A stretch of DNA of 64,000 nt, taken from the NCBI GenBank assembly GCA_001303245.1, contig LJNS01000002.1, forward strand, positions 2,933 to 66,932. The letters are read 5' to 3'. The first letter of the stretch is position 1, and every line of letters starts with the position of its first letter. The stretch is from Gammaproteobacteria bacterium SG8_30. GTDB taxonomy: Bacteria; Pseudomonadota; Gammaproteobacteria; Steroidobacterales; Steroidobacteraceae. The notes beneath the pieces are model-generated. The model was not told the origin of the DNA and searched no databases. It saw only the letters and a program-made list of their open reading frames with translations. The position numbers were made by a program, and so were the translations under genes. Below, one piece after another: positions 38,687 through 49,193 of this stretch.

Positions 38687-39978
38687 CGCTCGGACAGGGG
38701 AACGTAGTCCCGCTGCGTGGGCCCGCGGTACAACTGCCGCGGGCGTCCGATCTTCATCGCCGGGTCAGCAATCATCTCGAGCCAGTGGGAGACCCAGCCC
38801 GCCGTGCGGGCCAGTGCGAACATCACCGTGAACATCGAGCGCGGGATGCCGAGCGCGCTGTAGATGATGCCGGAGTAGAAGTCCACGTTCGGGTAGAGCT
38901 TGCGCGACACGAAGTAGTCGTCGGAAAGCGCTATCTCCTCGAGCTTGAGCGCGAGCTCGAACGTCGGGTTGTCGGAGCTGCCGAGTTTGCCGAGCACCTT
39001 GTGACACATCGCGCGGATGATCTTGGCGCGCGGGTCGAAATTCTTGTACACGCGGTGCCCGAAGCCCATCAGACGGACGCCGCTCTCCTGGTTCTTGACG
39101 CGGTTCAGGAAGTCAGGGACGTTCTCCACGCGGCCGATGCGCTCCAGCATCTGCAGCACCGCCTCGTTGGCGCCGCCGTGAGCCGGGCCCCACAGGGCGG
39201 AGACGCCCGCCGAGATCGCCGCATAGGGATTGCAGCCCGTGCTGCCTGCGAGCCTGACGGTCGAAGTGCTGGCATTCTGCTCGTGGTCGGCGTGCAGCAT
39301 GAACAGCAGGTCCATCGCCTTGGCGTGCAGCGGGTCCACGTCGTAGTCTTCGCAGGGCACGGCGAAGAACATGTGCAGCATGTTCGCGGTGTACTCGAGG
39401 TCGTTGCGCGGGTAGATGAACGGCTGCCCGAGCGCATGCTTGTAGGCGGCCGCGGCGATGGTCGGGATCTTGGCGATGATGCGATGCGCGAAGATCTCCC
39501 GGTGGCGCGCGTCGTGGATGTCCATGGAATCGTGGTAGAACGCCGCCATCGACGCCACGATCGCCGACACCATCGCCATCGGGTGGGCGTTGTGGTGAAA
39601 GCCGTCGTACATCTTCAGCAGTGACTGGTTCAGCATCGTGTGCCGGCTGATCGAGCCGGCGAAGCTCTCGAACTCGGCCTTGCTGGGCAGCTGGCCGTTG
39701 ATCAGCAGGTAGGCCACCTCGAGGTGCGAGCTGTGCTCCGCCAGCTGCTCTATCGGGTAGCCCCGGTAGAGCAACACCCCGGCGTCGCCGTCGATGTAGG
39801 TGATGTGGCTCTCGCAGGAGGCCGTGGCCATGAAGCCCGGGTCGAAGGTGAAGACACCCTGCTCCTTGTAGACGCCGGCCAAGCTCACGACGTCCGGCCC
39901 GACGGTGCCGGAGAAGGCCTCGAGCTCGGTGGACTTGCCGGAGGAGAGGTCGGTCAGCTGGAACTTCTTGTTGCTCAT
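38683..39978 (-). CDS. gltA: Citrate synthase
   Basis: [66 protein letters not shown]. Confidence 0.97.
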   Translation of the reverse strand: MSNKKFQLTDLSSGKSTELEAFSGTVGPDVVSLAGVYKEQGVFTFDPGFMATASCESHITYIDGDAGVLLYRGYPIEQLAEHSSHLEVAYLLINGQLPSKAEFESFAGSISRHTMLNQSLLKMYDGFHHNAHPMAMVSAIVASMAAFYHDSMDIHDARHREIFAHRIIAKIPTIAAAAYKHALGQPFIYPRNDLEYTANMLHMFFAVPCEDYDVDPLHAKAMDLLFMLHADHEQNASTSTVRLAGSTGCNPYAAISAGVSALWGPAHGGANEAVLQMLERIGRVENVPDFLNRVKNQESGVRLMGFGHRVYKNFDPRAKIIRAMCHKVLGKLGSSDNPTFELALKLEEIALSDDYFVSRKLYPNVDFYSGIIYSALGIPRSMFTVMFALARTAGWVSHWLEMIADPAMKIGRPRQLYRGPTQRDYVPLSER

Positions 39979-40089
39979 GGTCGTTTCTGCCCGGTCCTGA
40001 GGACGTTAGGTGACGTGGCGCGGTGACACCCGAGCCTGTCATGATGCACCGCAATAATCAATACGATTTCCCACGCGTAAAATGAGTAC

Positions 40090-41256
40090 ATGCGTCGGTC
40101 CCTCGCCGTCTACGTCCACCTGCCCTGGTGCGTCCGGAAGTGCCCGTACTGCGACTTCAACTCGCACCAGGCACCGGCACGACTGCCGGAAGACGCCTAC
40201 GTCGAGGCCCTGTGCCGGGACCTCGACTGTGACCTGCCGCTCGCAGGAGATCGGGTGGTCTCGAGCGTGTTCTTCGGGGGAGGTACCCCGAGCCTGTTCA
40301 AGTCGGCCTCGATCGCGCGCTTCCTCGCGGAACTTCGCGGGCGTTGCCACGTCGCATCGGACGTAGAGGTCACGCTCGAGGCGAACCCCGGCACGATCGA
40401 GCGGGGACGTTTCGAAGGGTATGCCGAGGCAGGCGTGAACCGTGTATCGCTCGGTGCCCAGAGTTTCTGCGCCTCGGCACTCGAGACGCTGGGCAGGATC
40501 CACGTGCCTGCCGACATCGAGACCGCCGTCGCGGACCTCCGCTCGGCAGGCATCGGCAACTTCAACCTGGACCTCATGTACGGGCTGCCGGGGCAGGGTC
40601 TCGACGCGGCCGTCGCGGACGTGCGTCTCGCCCTGGGGCTGCGTCCCGCCCACCTGTCCCACTACCAGCTGACGCTCGAGGCGGGGACACCCTTCTTCCG
40701 CCAGCCGCCTGAACGGCTGCCGGATGACGACGCGACCCTGGAGATGCAGCTCGCCTGCCAGGAGGTGATCGCCGGCGCCGGTTTCGGCCAGTACGAGGTT
40801 TCGGCCTACGCGCTACCCGGCCGCTCCTGCCGCCACAACCTCGCCTACTGGACCTTCGGGGACTACCTCGGCCTGGGGGCCGGCGCCCATGGCAAGGTGA
40901 CGATGGACGAAGCCGTCCTGCGGACCGAGAGGCTGCGGCGTCCGCGCGAGTACCTGGCCGGGGGCGGCGGATCGCCGGTGACCCGCCGCAGGCGCGTGGA
41001 GCCCGCGGAGCTGCCTTTCGAATATGCGCTCAACGCCCTCCGGCTGACCGGCGGCTTCGAGCTCGGCCACTTCGAGTCCGCGACCGGCCTGCCCCGCACC
41101 GCGTTGTCAGGCCCCCTCGACTCGCTCACCGCCCGCGGCCTGCTCGAGCTCGACGACGAACGGGTCCGTCCCACGTTGCTGGGCTTTCGGTTTCTCAACG
41201 ACGTCCAGCAGGCGTTCCTGCCCGACCCCGAGGCGGGACCCGGGAGAGCCGCTTGA
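40090..41256 (+). CDS. hemW: Radical SAM HemW / oxygen-independent coproporphyrinogen III oxidase-like protein
   Basis: YVHLPWCVRKCPYCDFNSHQ; FFGGGTPSLF; NFNLDLMYGLPGQ. Confidence 0.95.
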   Translation: MRRSLAVYVHLPWCVRKCPYCDFNSHQAPARLPEDAYVEALCRDLDCDLPLAGDRVVSSVFFGGGTPSLFKSASIARFLAELRGRCHVASDVEVTLEANPGTIERGRFEGYAEAGVNRVSLGAQSFCASALETLGRIHVPADIETAVADLRSAGIGNFNLDLMYGLPGQGLDAAVADVRLALGLRPAHLSHYQLTLEAGTPFFRQPPERLPDDDATLEMQLACQEVIAGAGFGQYEVSAYALPGRSCRHNLAYWTFGDYLGLGAGAHGKVTMDEAVLRTERLRRPREYLAGGGGSPVTRRRRVEPAELPFEYALNALRLTGGFELGHFESATGLPRTALSGPLDSLTARGLLELDDERVRPTLLGFRFLNDVQQAFLPDPEAGPGRAA

Positions 41257-41516
41257 ACGGTTACCGGATCGTCGACTGCGATCTGCACGACCTGTACGAG
41301 ATTACGATCCTGCGGCGGCGCCGGCTGTTGCTCAACTGGCTCGACGAGCACGGCCTGGCGCACCTCGAGGTCGTGTGGCCGAACGATCTGGAGACGACGC
41401 CCGACGGAGAGTTCCTTTTGGGTACAGGCAGTTGCGGCCGATCGTTACGAATCAGGCTCGATCGGATCGTCCACGCGCGGGATCCGGTTGCTGGCGAGGA
41501 CTTCACAAAGCCCTGA
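41253..41516 (+). CDS. Rof (Rho-binding antiterminator)-like small protein
   Basis: NGYRIVDCDLHDLYEITILRRRRLLLNWLDEHG...GRSLRIRLDRIVHA; TTG start overlapping hemW stop (TTGA). Confidence 0.6.
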   Translation: MNGYRIVDCDLHDLYEITILRRRRLLLNWLDEHGLAHLEVVWPNDLETTPDGEFLLGTGSCGRSLRIRLDRIVHARDPVAGEDFTKP

Positions 41517-41538
41517 AATCGGTCGGCTCGCAGGGCAG

Positions 41539-41751
41539 TTGTGCACAGCCGGTCGGGACGGGTGATGCGACCGGGACTTTCGTCATATTCTTCCTGCTAT
41601 GCGTTAACTCGATCAGTCTAATTATTTGAAATATCTGGTCAAAATTGGCTGCTCAAATTTTAATCAAAGTGACATTAAGGCGATTTTGCGCGAAGTTCGC
41701 GGGACGGAGCGGACCCTGGTCCACAGAGTTATCCACAGGATTTGTGGATAA
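41539..41751. promoter_or_regulatory. AT-rich region with DnaA-box-like sites; candidate oriC or DnaA-binding locus
   Basis: TTATCCACA (41729-41737) and its inverted copy TGTGGATAA (41743-41751), near-match TGGTCCACA (41717-41725), near-match TTGTGCACA (41539-41547), AT-rich stretch ~41581-41690. Confidence 0.6.
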
Positions 41752-41940
41752 GGGGAAAAGCCTCTCAGTTTCGGTCACTTAGGTCGGCCCGCGGCCGACC
41801 GTATCGTACGCGGCGACGGCCCAAGGGTTGCGGCCTTGCCATGACCGGCGGCCGAGCTTGTAACGAGGATCCGGCCCGGCTAGACTCCCCGGCCCTTTTC
41901 CACACCGATGGGCCATAGAGCTGCCCCGGACGAGACGGCC

Positions 41941-42147
41941 ATGAAGGCGGACATCCACCCCAAGTACCAGGAAATCACCGTCACCTGCACCTGCGGGAAC
42001 TCCTTCCGGACCCGCTCGACGCTCTCCGAGGACCTCCAGATAGAGGTCTGCTCGCAGTGCCACCCGTTCTACACGGGCAAGCAGAAGATCGTCGACACCG
42101 GCGGCCGCGTGGACAAGTTCCGCAAGAAGTACGGCCTGTCCCGCTGA
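41941..42147 (+). CDS. rpmE: 50S ribosomal protein L31 (zinc-binding, C+ form)
   Basis: [28 protein letters not shown]...[31 protein letters not shown]. Confidence 0.97.
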   Translation: MKADIHPKYQEITVTCTCGNSFRTRSTLSEDLQIEVCSQCHPFYTGKQKIVDTGGRVDKFRKKYGLSR

Positions 42148-42176
42148 CGTCGGGCGGGACCTCCCTGTTGGCAGGA

Positions 42177-42202
42177 CGAAGGGCGCCGAGCGGCGCCCTT
42201 CG
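42177..42202 (+). terminator. Terminator-like hairpin downstream of rpmE
   Basis: CGAAGGGCGCC-GAGC-GGCGCCCTTCG perfect 11-bp stem; weak T-tract. Confidence 0.55.
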
Positions 42203-42314
42203 CGTCTGTGGCAGCCTTTAGGGGCGACCGCGGGTCAACTTTTCGCTCCCTCGGTCGTCAAACCGAGTAACTACCCGCCACGGCGGGCAGAATGCCCAGT
42301 CCGACACGAGCGCC

Positions 42315-43781
42315 ATGACGTCATTCAGCACGAAGAGCACCGCGGCGGCCGGAGCACTCGCCATGCTCCTCGGTGGCACCGGCGGCCCAACGGTGGCCGC
42401 CGACGCTGCGACCGTTTCCAAGTCGGAGATCAAGCGCGCGCAGCAGATGCACGTGCAGGTCACGCAGTCGCAGGGCGTGTACCCGGATCCGGCCGTAAAC
42501 GACTACGTCCGCGAACTGGGACAGAAGATGGCCGCCGTCAGCGACATGCCCGACCTCGAGTGGCAATTCACCGTCCTCGATACCGACGCGATCAACGCCT
42601 TCACGACGGGTGGCGGTTACGTCTACGTCTCGCGCGGCCTGCTGGCCTATCTCGACTCCGAGGCCGAGCTGGCAGCCGTGCTCGGGCACGAGATCGGTCA
42701 CGTCACCGGCAAGCACCCGTCGCGACAGCAGACGCAGGGCACGCTCGCCGGAATCGCGAGCGCCGCCGCGGCGATCCTCACCCGGCAGCCTGCCCTCGGC
42801 GACCTGACGAGCGTCGCCGGAACGGCGATCGTGCGCGGCTACGGGCGCGAGATGGAACTCGAGGCCGACGAGATAGGTGCGCGCTACCTCGCGCGCGCGG
42901 GCTACGACCCCGAGGCGATGATACGGGTGGTCGCCACGCTCAAGGACCAGGAGCGCTTCGAGAAGGACCGCGCGCGCGCCGAAGGCCGCGAGCCACGCGT
43001 CTACCACGGCCTGTTCTCCACCCACCCCGACAACGACACGCGGCTCAAGGAAGTGATCGCCGCGGCCGGCGTGGCCAAGGTCTCGGCCACCGGCGAGGAG
43101 CAGAACCGCGAGCGCTTCCTGCACGCCATCAACGGCCTGGCCTTCGGCTCGAGCCGCGGCCAGGGCATGGTGCGCGGCAACCGTTTCTACCACGCCAACT
43201 ACCAGTTCACGATGGCCTTCCCGCAGGACTGGCGGGTCGACAACAACGCGAACGAGCTCGTGGCTGTTTCGCCCGACAAGAACCACTACCTGCAGCTCAC
43301 GGCGCAGGCGCCGCCGCCAGGCGTGACCAGCCCGCGCGAGTTCGCGCTGCGTGGACTGGCCGATCGCCGCCTGGACCGTGCCGAGGAGCTCGAGATCAAC
43401 GGGCTCGATGCCTACAGCGTCATCGTGCGCGGCGATCCGTCACCGTATGACAACAGCTCGAACGTCCGCTACGTCATCATCAGCTTCAACAACCTGATGT
43501 GGATCGTGCGCGGCGCCAGCCGGGCGGACGACCCGGTGCCGTCGGGCGACGTCCTGTTCATGTCCGCCGCCAAGACGTTCCGGCAACTGCGGTCCAACGA
43601 GTTCCGGCTCGCCGAGCCGTACCGGCTGCGGATCGTCAAGGTACCCGAGGGCTACGACATGGAGAAGATCGCGGCACGCTCGCCGCTCGAGGAGTACTCC
43701 CTCGAGGAGCACCGGCTGATCAACGGGCTGTACCCGGACGGCGAGCCGCAGACCGGCGACTACATCAAGTTCGTCCGCTAG
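42315..43781 (+). CDS. M48 family Zn metalloprotease
   Basis: Signal-like N-terminus; AAVLGHEIGHVTGKH; GREMELEADEIGARYLARAGYDPEAM. Confidence 0.92.
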   Translation: MTSFSTKSTAAAGALAMLLGGTGGPTVAADAATVSKSEIKRAQQMHVQVTQSQGVYPDPAVNDYVRELGQKMAAVSDMPDLEWQFTVLDTDAINAFTTGGGYVYVSRGLLAYLDSEAELAAVLGHEIGHVTGKHPSRQQTQGTLAGIASAAAAILTRQPALGDLTSVAGTAIVRGYGREMELEADEIGARYLARAGYDPEAMIRVVATLKDQERFEKDRARAEGREPRVYHGLFSTHPDNDTRLKEVIAAAGVAKVSATGEEQNRERFLHAINGLAFGSSRGQGMVRGNRFYHANYQFTMAFPQDWRVDNNANELVAVSPDKNHYLQLTAQAPPPGVTSPREFALRGLADRRLDRAEELEINGLDAYSVIVRGDPSPYDNSSNVRYVIISFNNLMWIVRGASRADDPVPSGDVLFMSAAKTFRQLRSNEFRLAEPYRLRIVKVPEGYDMEKIAARSPLEEYSLEEHRLINGLYPDGEPQTGDYIKFVR

Positions 43782-44379
43782 CCCGCCCGCTGAGGGCCGC
43801 CACGAGAGCGCGCAGCGCCTGCCCGCGATGGCTGACGCGGTTCTTCAGGTCGTCCGGCATCCCGGCGGCCGTGAGACCCGACGACCCTGCGATCAGGAAC
43901 AGCGGGTCGTAGCCGAAGCCCCCGGACCCCTGGCGCTCGGTACCGATCCGTCCTTCCCACGAAGCCTCGCAGACGAGCGGCGCGGGATCGGCGGCGTCTG
44001 CCACGAACACGATGGCACAACGGTAACGCGCCGTGCGCCGCTCCGGGGGCACTCCCGAGAGGTCGGCCAGCAGCCGGTCGTTGTTGTCCTCGTCGCTCGA
44101 GCCTTCGCCGGCGTAGCGCGCCGAGCGGACCCCCGGCGCCCCGCCTAGCGCATCCACCTCGAGGCCCGAGTCGTCGGCGATGGCCGGCAGCCCGCTGCCG
44201 CGAGCGGCGTGGCGCGCCTTGACGAGCGCATTGTCGACGAAGCTCTCGCCGTCCTCGACCGGCGGCTCGATGCCGAAGGCGGACTGAGGAACCGCCTCGA
44301 AGCCCACGTCGGCCAGCAGCTGCCGCATCTCGCGCAGCTTGCCGGCATTGCCGGTGGCGAGCACGACCTTGTCCACCAC
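43765..44379 (-). CDS. rdgB: RdgB/HAM1 family non-canonical purine NTP pyrophosphatase
   Basis: VVLATGNAGKLREMRQLL; DDSGLEVDALGGAPGVRSARYAG; GFGYDPLF; GTG start at 44376 or 44379. Confidence 0.95.
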   Translation of the reverse strand: MVDKVVLATGNAGKLREMRQLLADVGFEAVPQSAFGIEPPVEDGESFVDNALVKARHAARGSGLPAIADDSGLEVDALGGAPGVRSARYAGEGSSDEDNNDRLLADLSGVPPERRTARYRCAIVFVADAADPAPLVCEASWEGRIGTERQGSGGFGYDPLFLIAGSSGLTAAGMPDDLKNRVSHRGQALRALVAALSGRASGRT

Positions 44380-44396
44380 GCCGCCGGGCGGGCCGC

Positions 44397-45152
44397 TCAG
44401 GGCAAGCGGCCGTCGAGCGCCTCGAGCTGCAAGGCGCACAAACCGGCGATCCCCGCGACAGCGAGGTCGAGCAGGGCATCGAGTTCCTCGCGGCGGAACG
44501 CGTGGCCCTCGGCCGTCCCTTGCACCTCGATGAATGCGCCGCCCGAGTTCATGACCACGTTCATGTCCGTCTCCGCTTCCGAGTCCTCGGCGTAGTCGAG
44601 GTCGAGCACGGGCAGGCCCGACACGATGCCGACGGAGACCGCCGCCACCTGGCCGTGCAGCGGGCTTGCTTCCAGCGCCTTGCGGCGCCTGAGGGCGCGT
44701 ATGGCGTCCGCGAGGGCGACGTAGCCGCCGGTGATTGCGGCGGTGCGCGTTCCGCCATCGGCCTGCAGTACGTCGCAGTCGATCGTGATGGTGCGCTCAC
44801 CGAGCGCGCGCAGGTCGATGCAGGCTCGGAGCGAGCGTCCGATCAGGCGCTGGATCTCGAGCGTCCGGCCGCCCTGCCGCCCGCGGGCGGCCTCTCGCGG
44901 ACTGCGCGTGTGCGTGGCGCGTGGCAGCATCCCGTACTCGGCCGTCACCCAACCCTGCCCGCTGTTCCGCAGGAAGGCCGGGACACCGGTTTCGACGCTG
45001 GCGGTACACAGCACGCGGGTGTCGCCGAACTCGACCAGTACGGAACCCTCGGCGTGCCGGGTGTAGCCGCGGGTAAAGCGCACGGGGCGAAGCTCGTCGG
45101 CGGCGCGGCCCTGGCGTCGTCCCGCTCCCGCGGGCGGCGTCAGCCCAGCCAA
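44397..45152 (-). CDS. rph: Ribonuclease PH
   Basis: [51 protein letters not shown]; probable TTG start. Confidence 0.93.
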   Translation of the reverse strand: MAGLTPPAGAGRRQGRAADELRPVRFTRGYTRHAEGSVLVEFGDTRVLCTASVETGVPAFLRNSGQGWVTAEYGMLPRATHTRSPREAARGRQGGRTLEIQRLIGRSLRACIDLRALGERTITIDCDVLQADGGTRTAAITGGYVALADAIRALRRRKALEASPLHGQVAAVSVGIVSGLPVLDLDYAEDSEAETDMNVVMNSGGAFIEVQGTAEGHAFRREELDALLDLAVAGIAGLCALQLEALDGRLP

Positions 45153-45883
45153 CGCAGCGCCGCCACGGTGGTGTTGTCGCTGTTCGGCGCCGAGGCTGCG
45201 ACCGCCCGGTCCACCAGCTCGGACAGCGCCTCGGCCAGCGGCTTTCCGTCCGGGCGCCAGAACGAAGCGATGTCGGCGTCCTTGAGGTTGGCCCAGAGCC
45301 CGTCGGAACAGACGAGCAGGATGTCGTTGGGCACGAGCGGACGGCGCGGCGAAACGGTCATGTCCGGCAGGGCCGCCTCCCCCCCGATGCACGACTCCAC
45401 GTAGTTGCGCATCGGGTGGCCGTGAACCTCATCCTCCCGGATCATGCCCTCGCGCAGCAGCTGCTCGACGTGGCTGTGATCGCGGGTCCGTTCGACGAGG
45501 CCGCCGTTGCGGATGTGGTAGACACGGCTGTCGCCCAGGTGCGCCCAATACGCGGAAGCGCCCTGCACGAGGCACACCGCGCAGGTGGCGCGCGGCCGCT
45601 TGTCCACCGGCAGCTTGGTCCCGGCCGCCACCACCGCCTCGTGCGCGCGGCCGAGCGCCAGGTGCAGGAATCCGAGCGGGTCGAACAGCGGGTGCTCCTC
45701 GGCACTGAAGGCGTCGATCAGCGCCTTGCGGCCGATCTCGGCCGCGAGCGCGCCGTCCGCATGCCCGCCCATGCCGTCCATCGTCACGAGGAGGGCACAG
45801 TTCCGGTCGGCGACGACCGCGGCGCGATCCTGGTTTTCCTCGCGATGCCCGACGTCGCTGACGTCCGCAAACTCTATCTGCAA
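45140..45883 (-). CDS. PP2C-family Ser/Thr protein phosphatase
   Basis: [56 protein letters not shown] start with GGGAGGT upstream. Confidence 0.92.
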   Translation of the reverse strand: MQIEFADVSDVGHREENQDRAAVVADRNCALLVTMDGMGGHADGALAAEIGRKALIDAFSAEEHPLFDPLGFLHLALGRAHEAVVAAGTKLPVDKRPRATCAVCLVQGASAYWAHLGDSRVYHIRNGGLVERTRDHSHVEQLLREGMIREDEVHGHPMRNYVESCIGGEAALPDMTVSPRRPLVPNDILLVCSDGLWANLKDADIASFWRPDGKPLAEALSELVDRAVAASAPNSDNTTVAALRWLG

Positions 45884-45992
45884 GCGACCTCCCGGCCCGG
45901 TCCTGTCCCATCTGTTATTCTGGCGCAAAAGCTTACATGAGCGGCGCCGGATTCGTGAGCGGACGGCGGCGAGCCGCGGCGGGGATGAATCG

Positions 45993-46859
45993 ATGATTCG
46001 CAGCATGACCGGCTTTGCCCGGAGCGAGCAGAGCACCTCATTCGGCAATCTCGCCTGGGAGCTGCGCAGCGTCAATCACCGCTATCTCGAGATCTCGCTG
46101 CGCCTGCCTGAGGATTTCCGTGCGGCCGAGGGCGAGTTCCGCCAGGCCATCGCGGCCATCGCACGGCGCGGGAAGGTCGAGGCCATTCTCTACTTCCGGC
46201 CCGTGACCGCGGCCGCTCCGGAGTTCGAGCTCAACGAGCCGCTGCTCGAGCGGTTGATCGAGCGCGCCACGCAGATCCGCAGCCGGCTCGCCGATGCCGC
46301 CGACATCAACGCCGTCGACCTGCTGCGCTGGCCGGGCGTCGTCCGCGAGGGCGAGCGTGACACCGGTCCCCAGCTCGCCGCGGCGCACGTGCTGCTGCGA
46401 GAGGCCCTCGCCGCATTCGCGGACTCGCGGGCGAGCGAGGGTGGCCGCATCGCCGACCTGCTGGCCAGCCGCTGCGACTTGGTCGAGTCGCTCGCCAACG
46501 AGGTGAGCGGTCGCCTGCCCGAGGTCCGGCAGCGGATCCGGGACAGGCTCAACGAGCGGCTGGCGCAGGTCGCCGTCGAGCCGAACGCGGACCGCCTGGA
46601 GCAGGAGATCGTGATCGCGCTGCACAAGATGGACGTCGACGAGGAACTCGACCGTTTGCGCAGCCACGTCGTGGAGATGCGCAAGGTCATCGCTGCCGAC
46701 GAGCCGGCGGGGCGCCGGCTGGACTTCCTGATGCAGGAGTTCAACCGCGAGGCCAACACGCTGTCCTCAAAGTCCCAGGACGTCGAGACCAGCCGGGCGG
46801 CGGTCGAGATGAAGGTCCTGATCGAGCAGATGCGCGAGCAGGTGCAGAACGTCGAGTAG
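45993..46859 (+). CDS. yicC: YicC/YloC family endoribonuclease
   Basis: MIRSMTGFARSEQ; LRSVNHRYLEISLRLPEDFR; GRRLDFLMQEFNREANTLSSKSQD. Confidence 0.95.
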   Translation: MIRSMTGFARSEQSTSFGNLAWELRSVNHRYLEISLRLPEDFRAAEGEFRQAIAAIARRGKVEAILYFRPVTAAAPEFELNEPLLERLIERATQIRSRLADAADINAVDLLRWPGVVREGERDTGPQLAAAHVLLREALAAFADSRASEGGRIADLLASRCDLVESLANEVSGRLPEVRQRIRDRLNERLAQVAVEPNADRLEQEIVIALHKMDVDEELDRLRSHVVEMRKVIAADEPAGRRLDFLMQEFNREANTLSSKSQDVETSRAAVEMKVLIEQMREQVQNVE

Positions 46860-46932
46860 CTCCCGACGCCCTGACGCTGCGCGACCGGTGCAGTATCCGA
46901 GTCGCCACCCCCGGGGGTCGGCGCGATCCCGC

Positions 46933-48357
46933 CTAGAGCCGGACCATCACGTGGCGGACCACGCTGTAGTCTTCCAGCGCGTAGGACGACAGGTCCTTGC
47001 CGTATCCGGAGCGCTTGAAGCCGCCGTGCGGCATCTCGCTGACCAGCATGAAGTGCGTATTGATCCAGGTGCAGCCGTATTGGAGGCGGGCGGCGACCTG
47101 CATCGCGCGGCCGACGTCCCGCGTCCACACGGAGGAGGCCAGGCCGTACTCGGAGTCATTGGCCCAGGACACGGCCTGGTCCACGTCTTTGAAGCGTGTC
47201 ACCGAGACCACCGGTCCGAAGACCTCGCGCCGGACGATCTCGTCGGCCTGGCGCGCACCGGCCACGACCGTCGGCTCGTAGAAGAAGCCACGTCCCGTCG
47301 GGGCGCTCCCACCCGCGGTGATCTCCACGTGCTTCAGCGCAGACGCGCGCTCGACGAACCCGGCGACCCGCTCGCGTTGCGCCGCGCTGATCAGCGGGCC
47401 CATCTCGACGCCCGGCTCCTCCTGGCGGCCCACCTTGATCGAGGAAGCCGCCGAGCTCAGGTCGGCCACCAGCTTCTCGTAGATCTTCGGGCCGGCGTAG
47501 AGCCGGCAGGCGGCCGTGCAGTCCTGGCCCGCGTTGTAGAAACCGAAGCCGCGGATACCGGCGACCACCTCGTCGAGATCTGCGTCGTCGAAGACGATGA
47601 CGGGCGCCTTGCCGCCCAGTTCGAGGTGCGTGCGCTTGATGCCCTTCGAGGCGGCCTTGAGGATCTTCTGTCCCGTCGAGATGTCGCCGGTGAGCGAGAC
47701 CATGCGCACACGCGGGTGGCTCACCAGCGAGGCGCCGACGGTCTCGCCGCGGCCCGCGACCACGTTGACGACGCCCGCCGGGAACAGTCCGGCCAGCGCT
47801 TCGGCGAGCTTGAGCGTCGTCAGCGGCGTCTGCTCGGAGGGCTTGATGACCACCGTGTTGCCCGCGGCCAGCGCCGGCGCGAGCTTCCACGCCGCCATCA
47901 TCAACGGATAGTTCCAGGGAGCGATCGAGGCCACCACGCCGACCGGGTCCCGGCGGATCATGCTGGTGAAGCCGGCCAGGTACTCCCCCGCCACCGCCCC
48001 GTGCATGGCGCGGGCCGCGCCCGCGAAGAAGCGGAACACGTCGGCGATCGCCGGGATCTCGTCGCTGAGCGCCGCCGGGAGCGGCTTGCCGCAGTTGGCC
48101 GACTCGAGGCGCGCATACTCCGCGCCCTCCTGCTCGATGTGGTCGGCGAGGCGGAGCAGCAGCGCTGCGCGATCCTTAGGCGGCGTCGCCGCCCAGCCAG
48201 GAAAGGCGGTCTCGGCAGCACGCACGGCGGCGTCCACCTGCTCGCGCGTGGCCTCCGCGATGCGGGCAATCACCTTGCCCGACGCCGGATCGAGGACGTT
48301 CTCCAGCTCGCCCTGGCCGGCCACGAGGCGGCCGCCGATCAACAGTTTCTTCTGCAT
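46933..48357 (-). CDS. patD: Gamma-aminobutyraldehyde dehydrogenase-like aldehyde dehydrogenase
   Basis: [50 protein letters not shown]; 474 aa; next to putrescine-type ABC transporter. Confidence 0.85.
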   Translation of the reverse strand: MQKKLLIGGRLVAGQGELENVLDPASGKVIARIAEATREQVDAAVRAAETAFPGWAATPPKDRAALLLRLADHIEQEGAEYARLESANCGKPLPAALSDEIPAIADVFRFFAGAARAMHGAVAGEYLAGFTSMIRRDPVGVVASIAPWNYPLMMAAWKLAPALAAGNTVVIKPSEQTPLTTLKLAEALAGLFPAGVVNVVAGRGETVGASLVSHPRVRMVSLTGDISTGQKILKAASKGIKRTHLELGGKAPVIVFDDADLDEVVAGIRGFGFYNAGQDCTAACRLYAGPKIYEKLVADLSSAASSIKVGRQEEPGVEMGPLISAAQRERVAGFVERASALKHVEITAGGSAPTGRGFFYEPTVVAGARQADEIVRREVFGPVVSVTRFKDVDQAVSWANDSEYGLASSVWTRDVGRAMQVAARLQYGCTWINTHFMLVSEMPHGGFKRSGYGKDLSSYALEDYSVVRHVMVRL

Positions 48358-48380
48358 GGTCCGATCTCCGGGTAGGTGGC

Positions 48381-49193
48381 TCACAGGTTCGGTTCGGTCG
48401 TCCCGGGACGCGTCAGCCGGTAAGCCAGCAGGATCGGGACGAGCGTCACCAGCACGACGGTGACGGCGACGACGTTGGTGATCGGCCGCTCGCGCGGCCG
48501 GAACAGCTCGTTGAAGAACCAGATGGGCAGGGTCCGCTCGTGACCCGCCGTGAACAGGGTGACGATGATCTCGTCGAAAGATAGCGCGAACGCCAGCATC
48601 CCGCCGGCGAGCAGCGCCGTGGCGATCTGCGGCAGCAGCACGTAGCGGAAAGTCTGCGCGCCGTCGGCACCGAGGTCCATCGAGGCCTCGATCCAGCTCT
48701 GGGGCAGGCGGCGGAGCCGCGCGATGACGTTGTTGTACACGATCACGATGCAGAAGGTGGCGTGTCCGGTCACTATCGTCCAGAAGCCGGGCTGGATGCC
48801 GCCGAGCTTGAACGCCGACAGCAGGGCGATGCCCGTAATGATCCCGGGCAGCGCGATTGGCAGCACGAACAGCAGCGTGACCGCCTCGCGGCCGCGGAAC
48901 CGGCTGCGCGCGAGTGCGAAGGCCGCAAGCGTGCCGAGCACCAGCGCCATGGCCGTCGCCACCGTCGCGACCGCGAGTGAGAGCCTGAGCGCCGCCCAGA
49001 TGTCCTCGCGAGCGAAGGCCACGGCGAACCAGTGCAGCGTGAGTCCGGGCGGCGGGAACTGGTAGGTCCGGTCTTCGGTAGTGAACGCATAGAGCAGGAT
49101 GACCCACACCGGAAGGTGCAGGAAGGCGAGGCCTGCGAAAGCGGCGATCCGCGCGCCCGTGGACGGCCGGTTCCAGTCGCGGTCAGAGCGCAT
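48381..49193 (-). CDS. potI: Polyamine-type ABC transporter permease
   Basis: PotC/PotI-like permease; [16 protein letters not shown]-type motif ([26 protein letters not shown]). Confidence 0.85.
   Translation of the reverse strand: MRSDRDWNRPSTGARIAAFAGLAFLHLPVWVILLYAFTTEDRTYQFPPPGLTLHWFAVAFAREDIWAALRLSLAVATVATAMALVLGTLAAFALARSRFRGREAVTLLFVLPIALPGIITGIALLSAFKLGGIQPGFWTIVTGHATFCIVIVYNNVIARLRRLPQSWIEASMDLGADGAQTFRYVLLPQIATALLAGGMLAFALSFDEIIVTLFTAGHERTLPIWFFNELFRPRERPITNVVAVTVVLVTLVPILLAYRLTRPGTTEPNL

Noticed and set aside
41782-41800. Hairpin GGTCGGCC-CGC-GGCCGACC as a terminator
   Set aside because: No T-tract on either side; could be a structural element of the rpmE leader but nothing supports a specific role.
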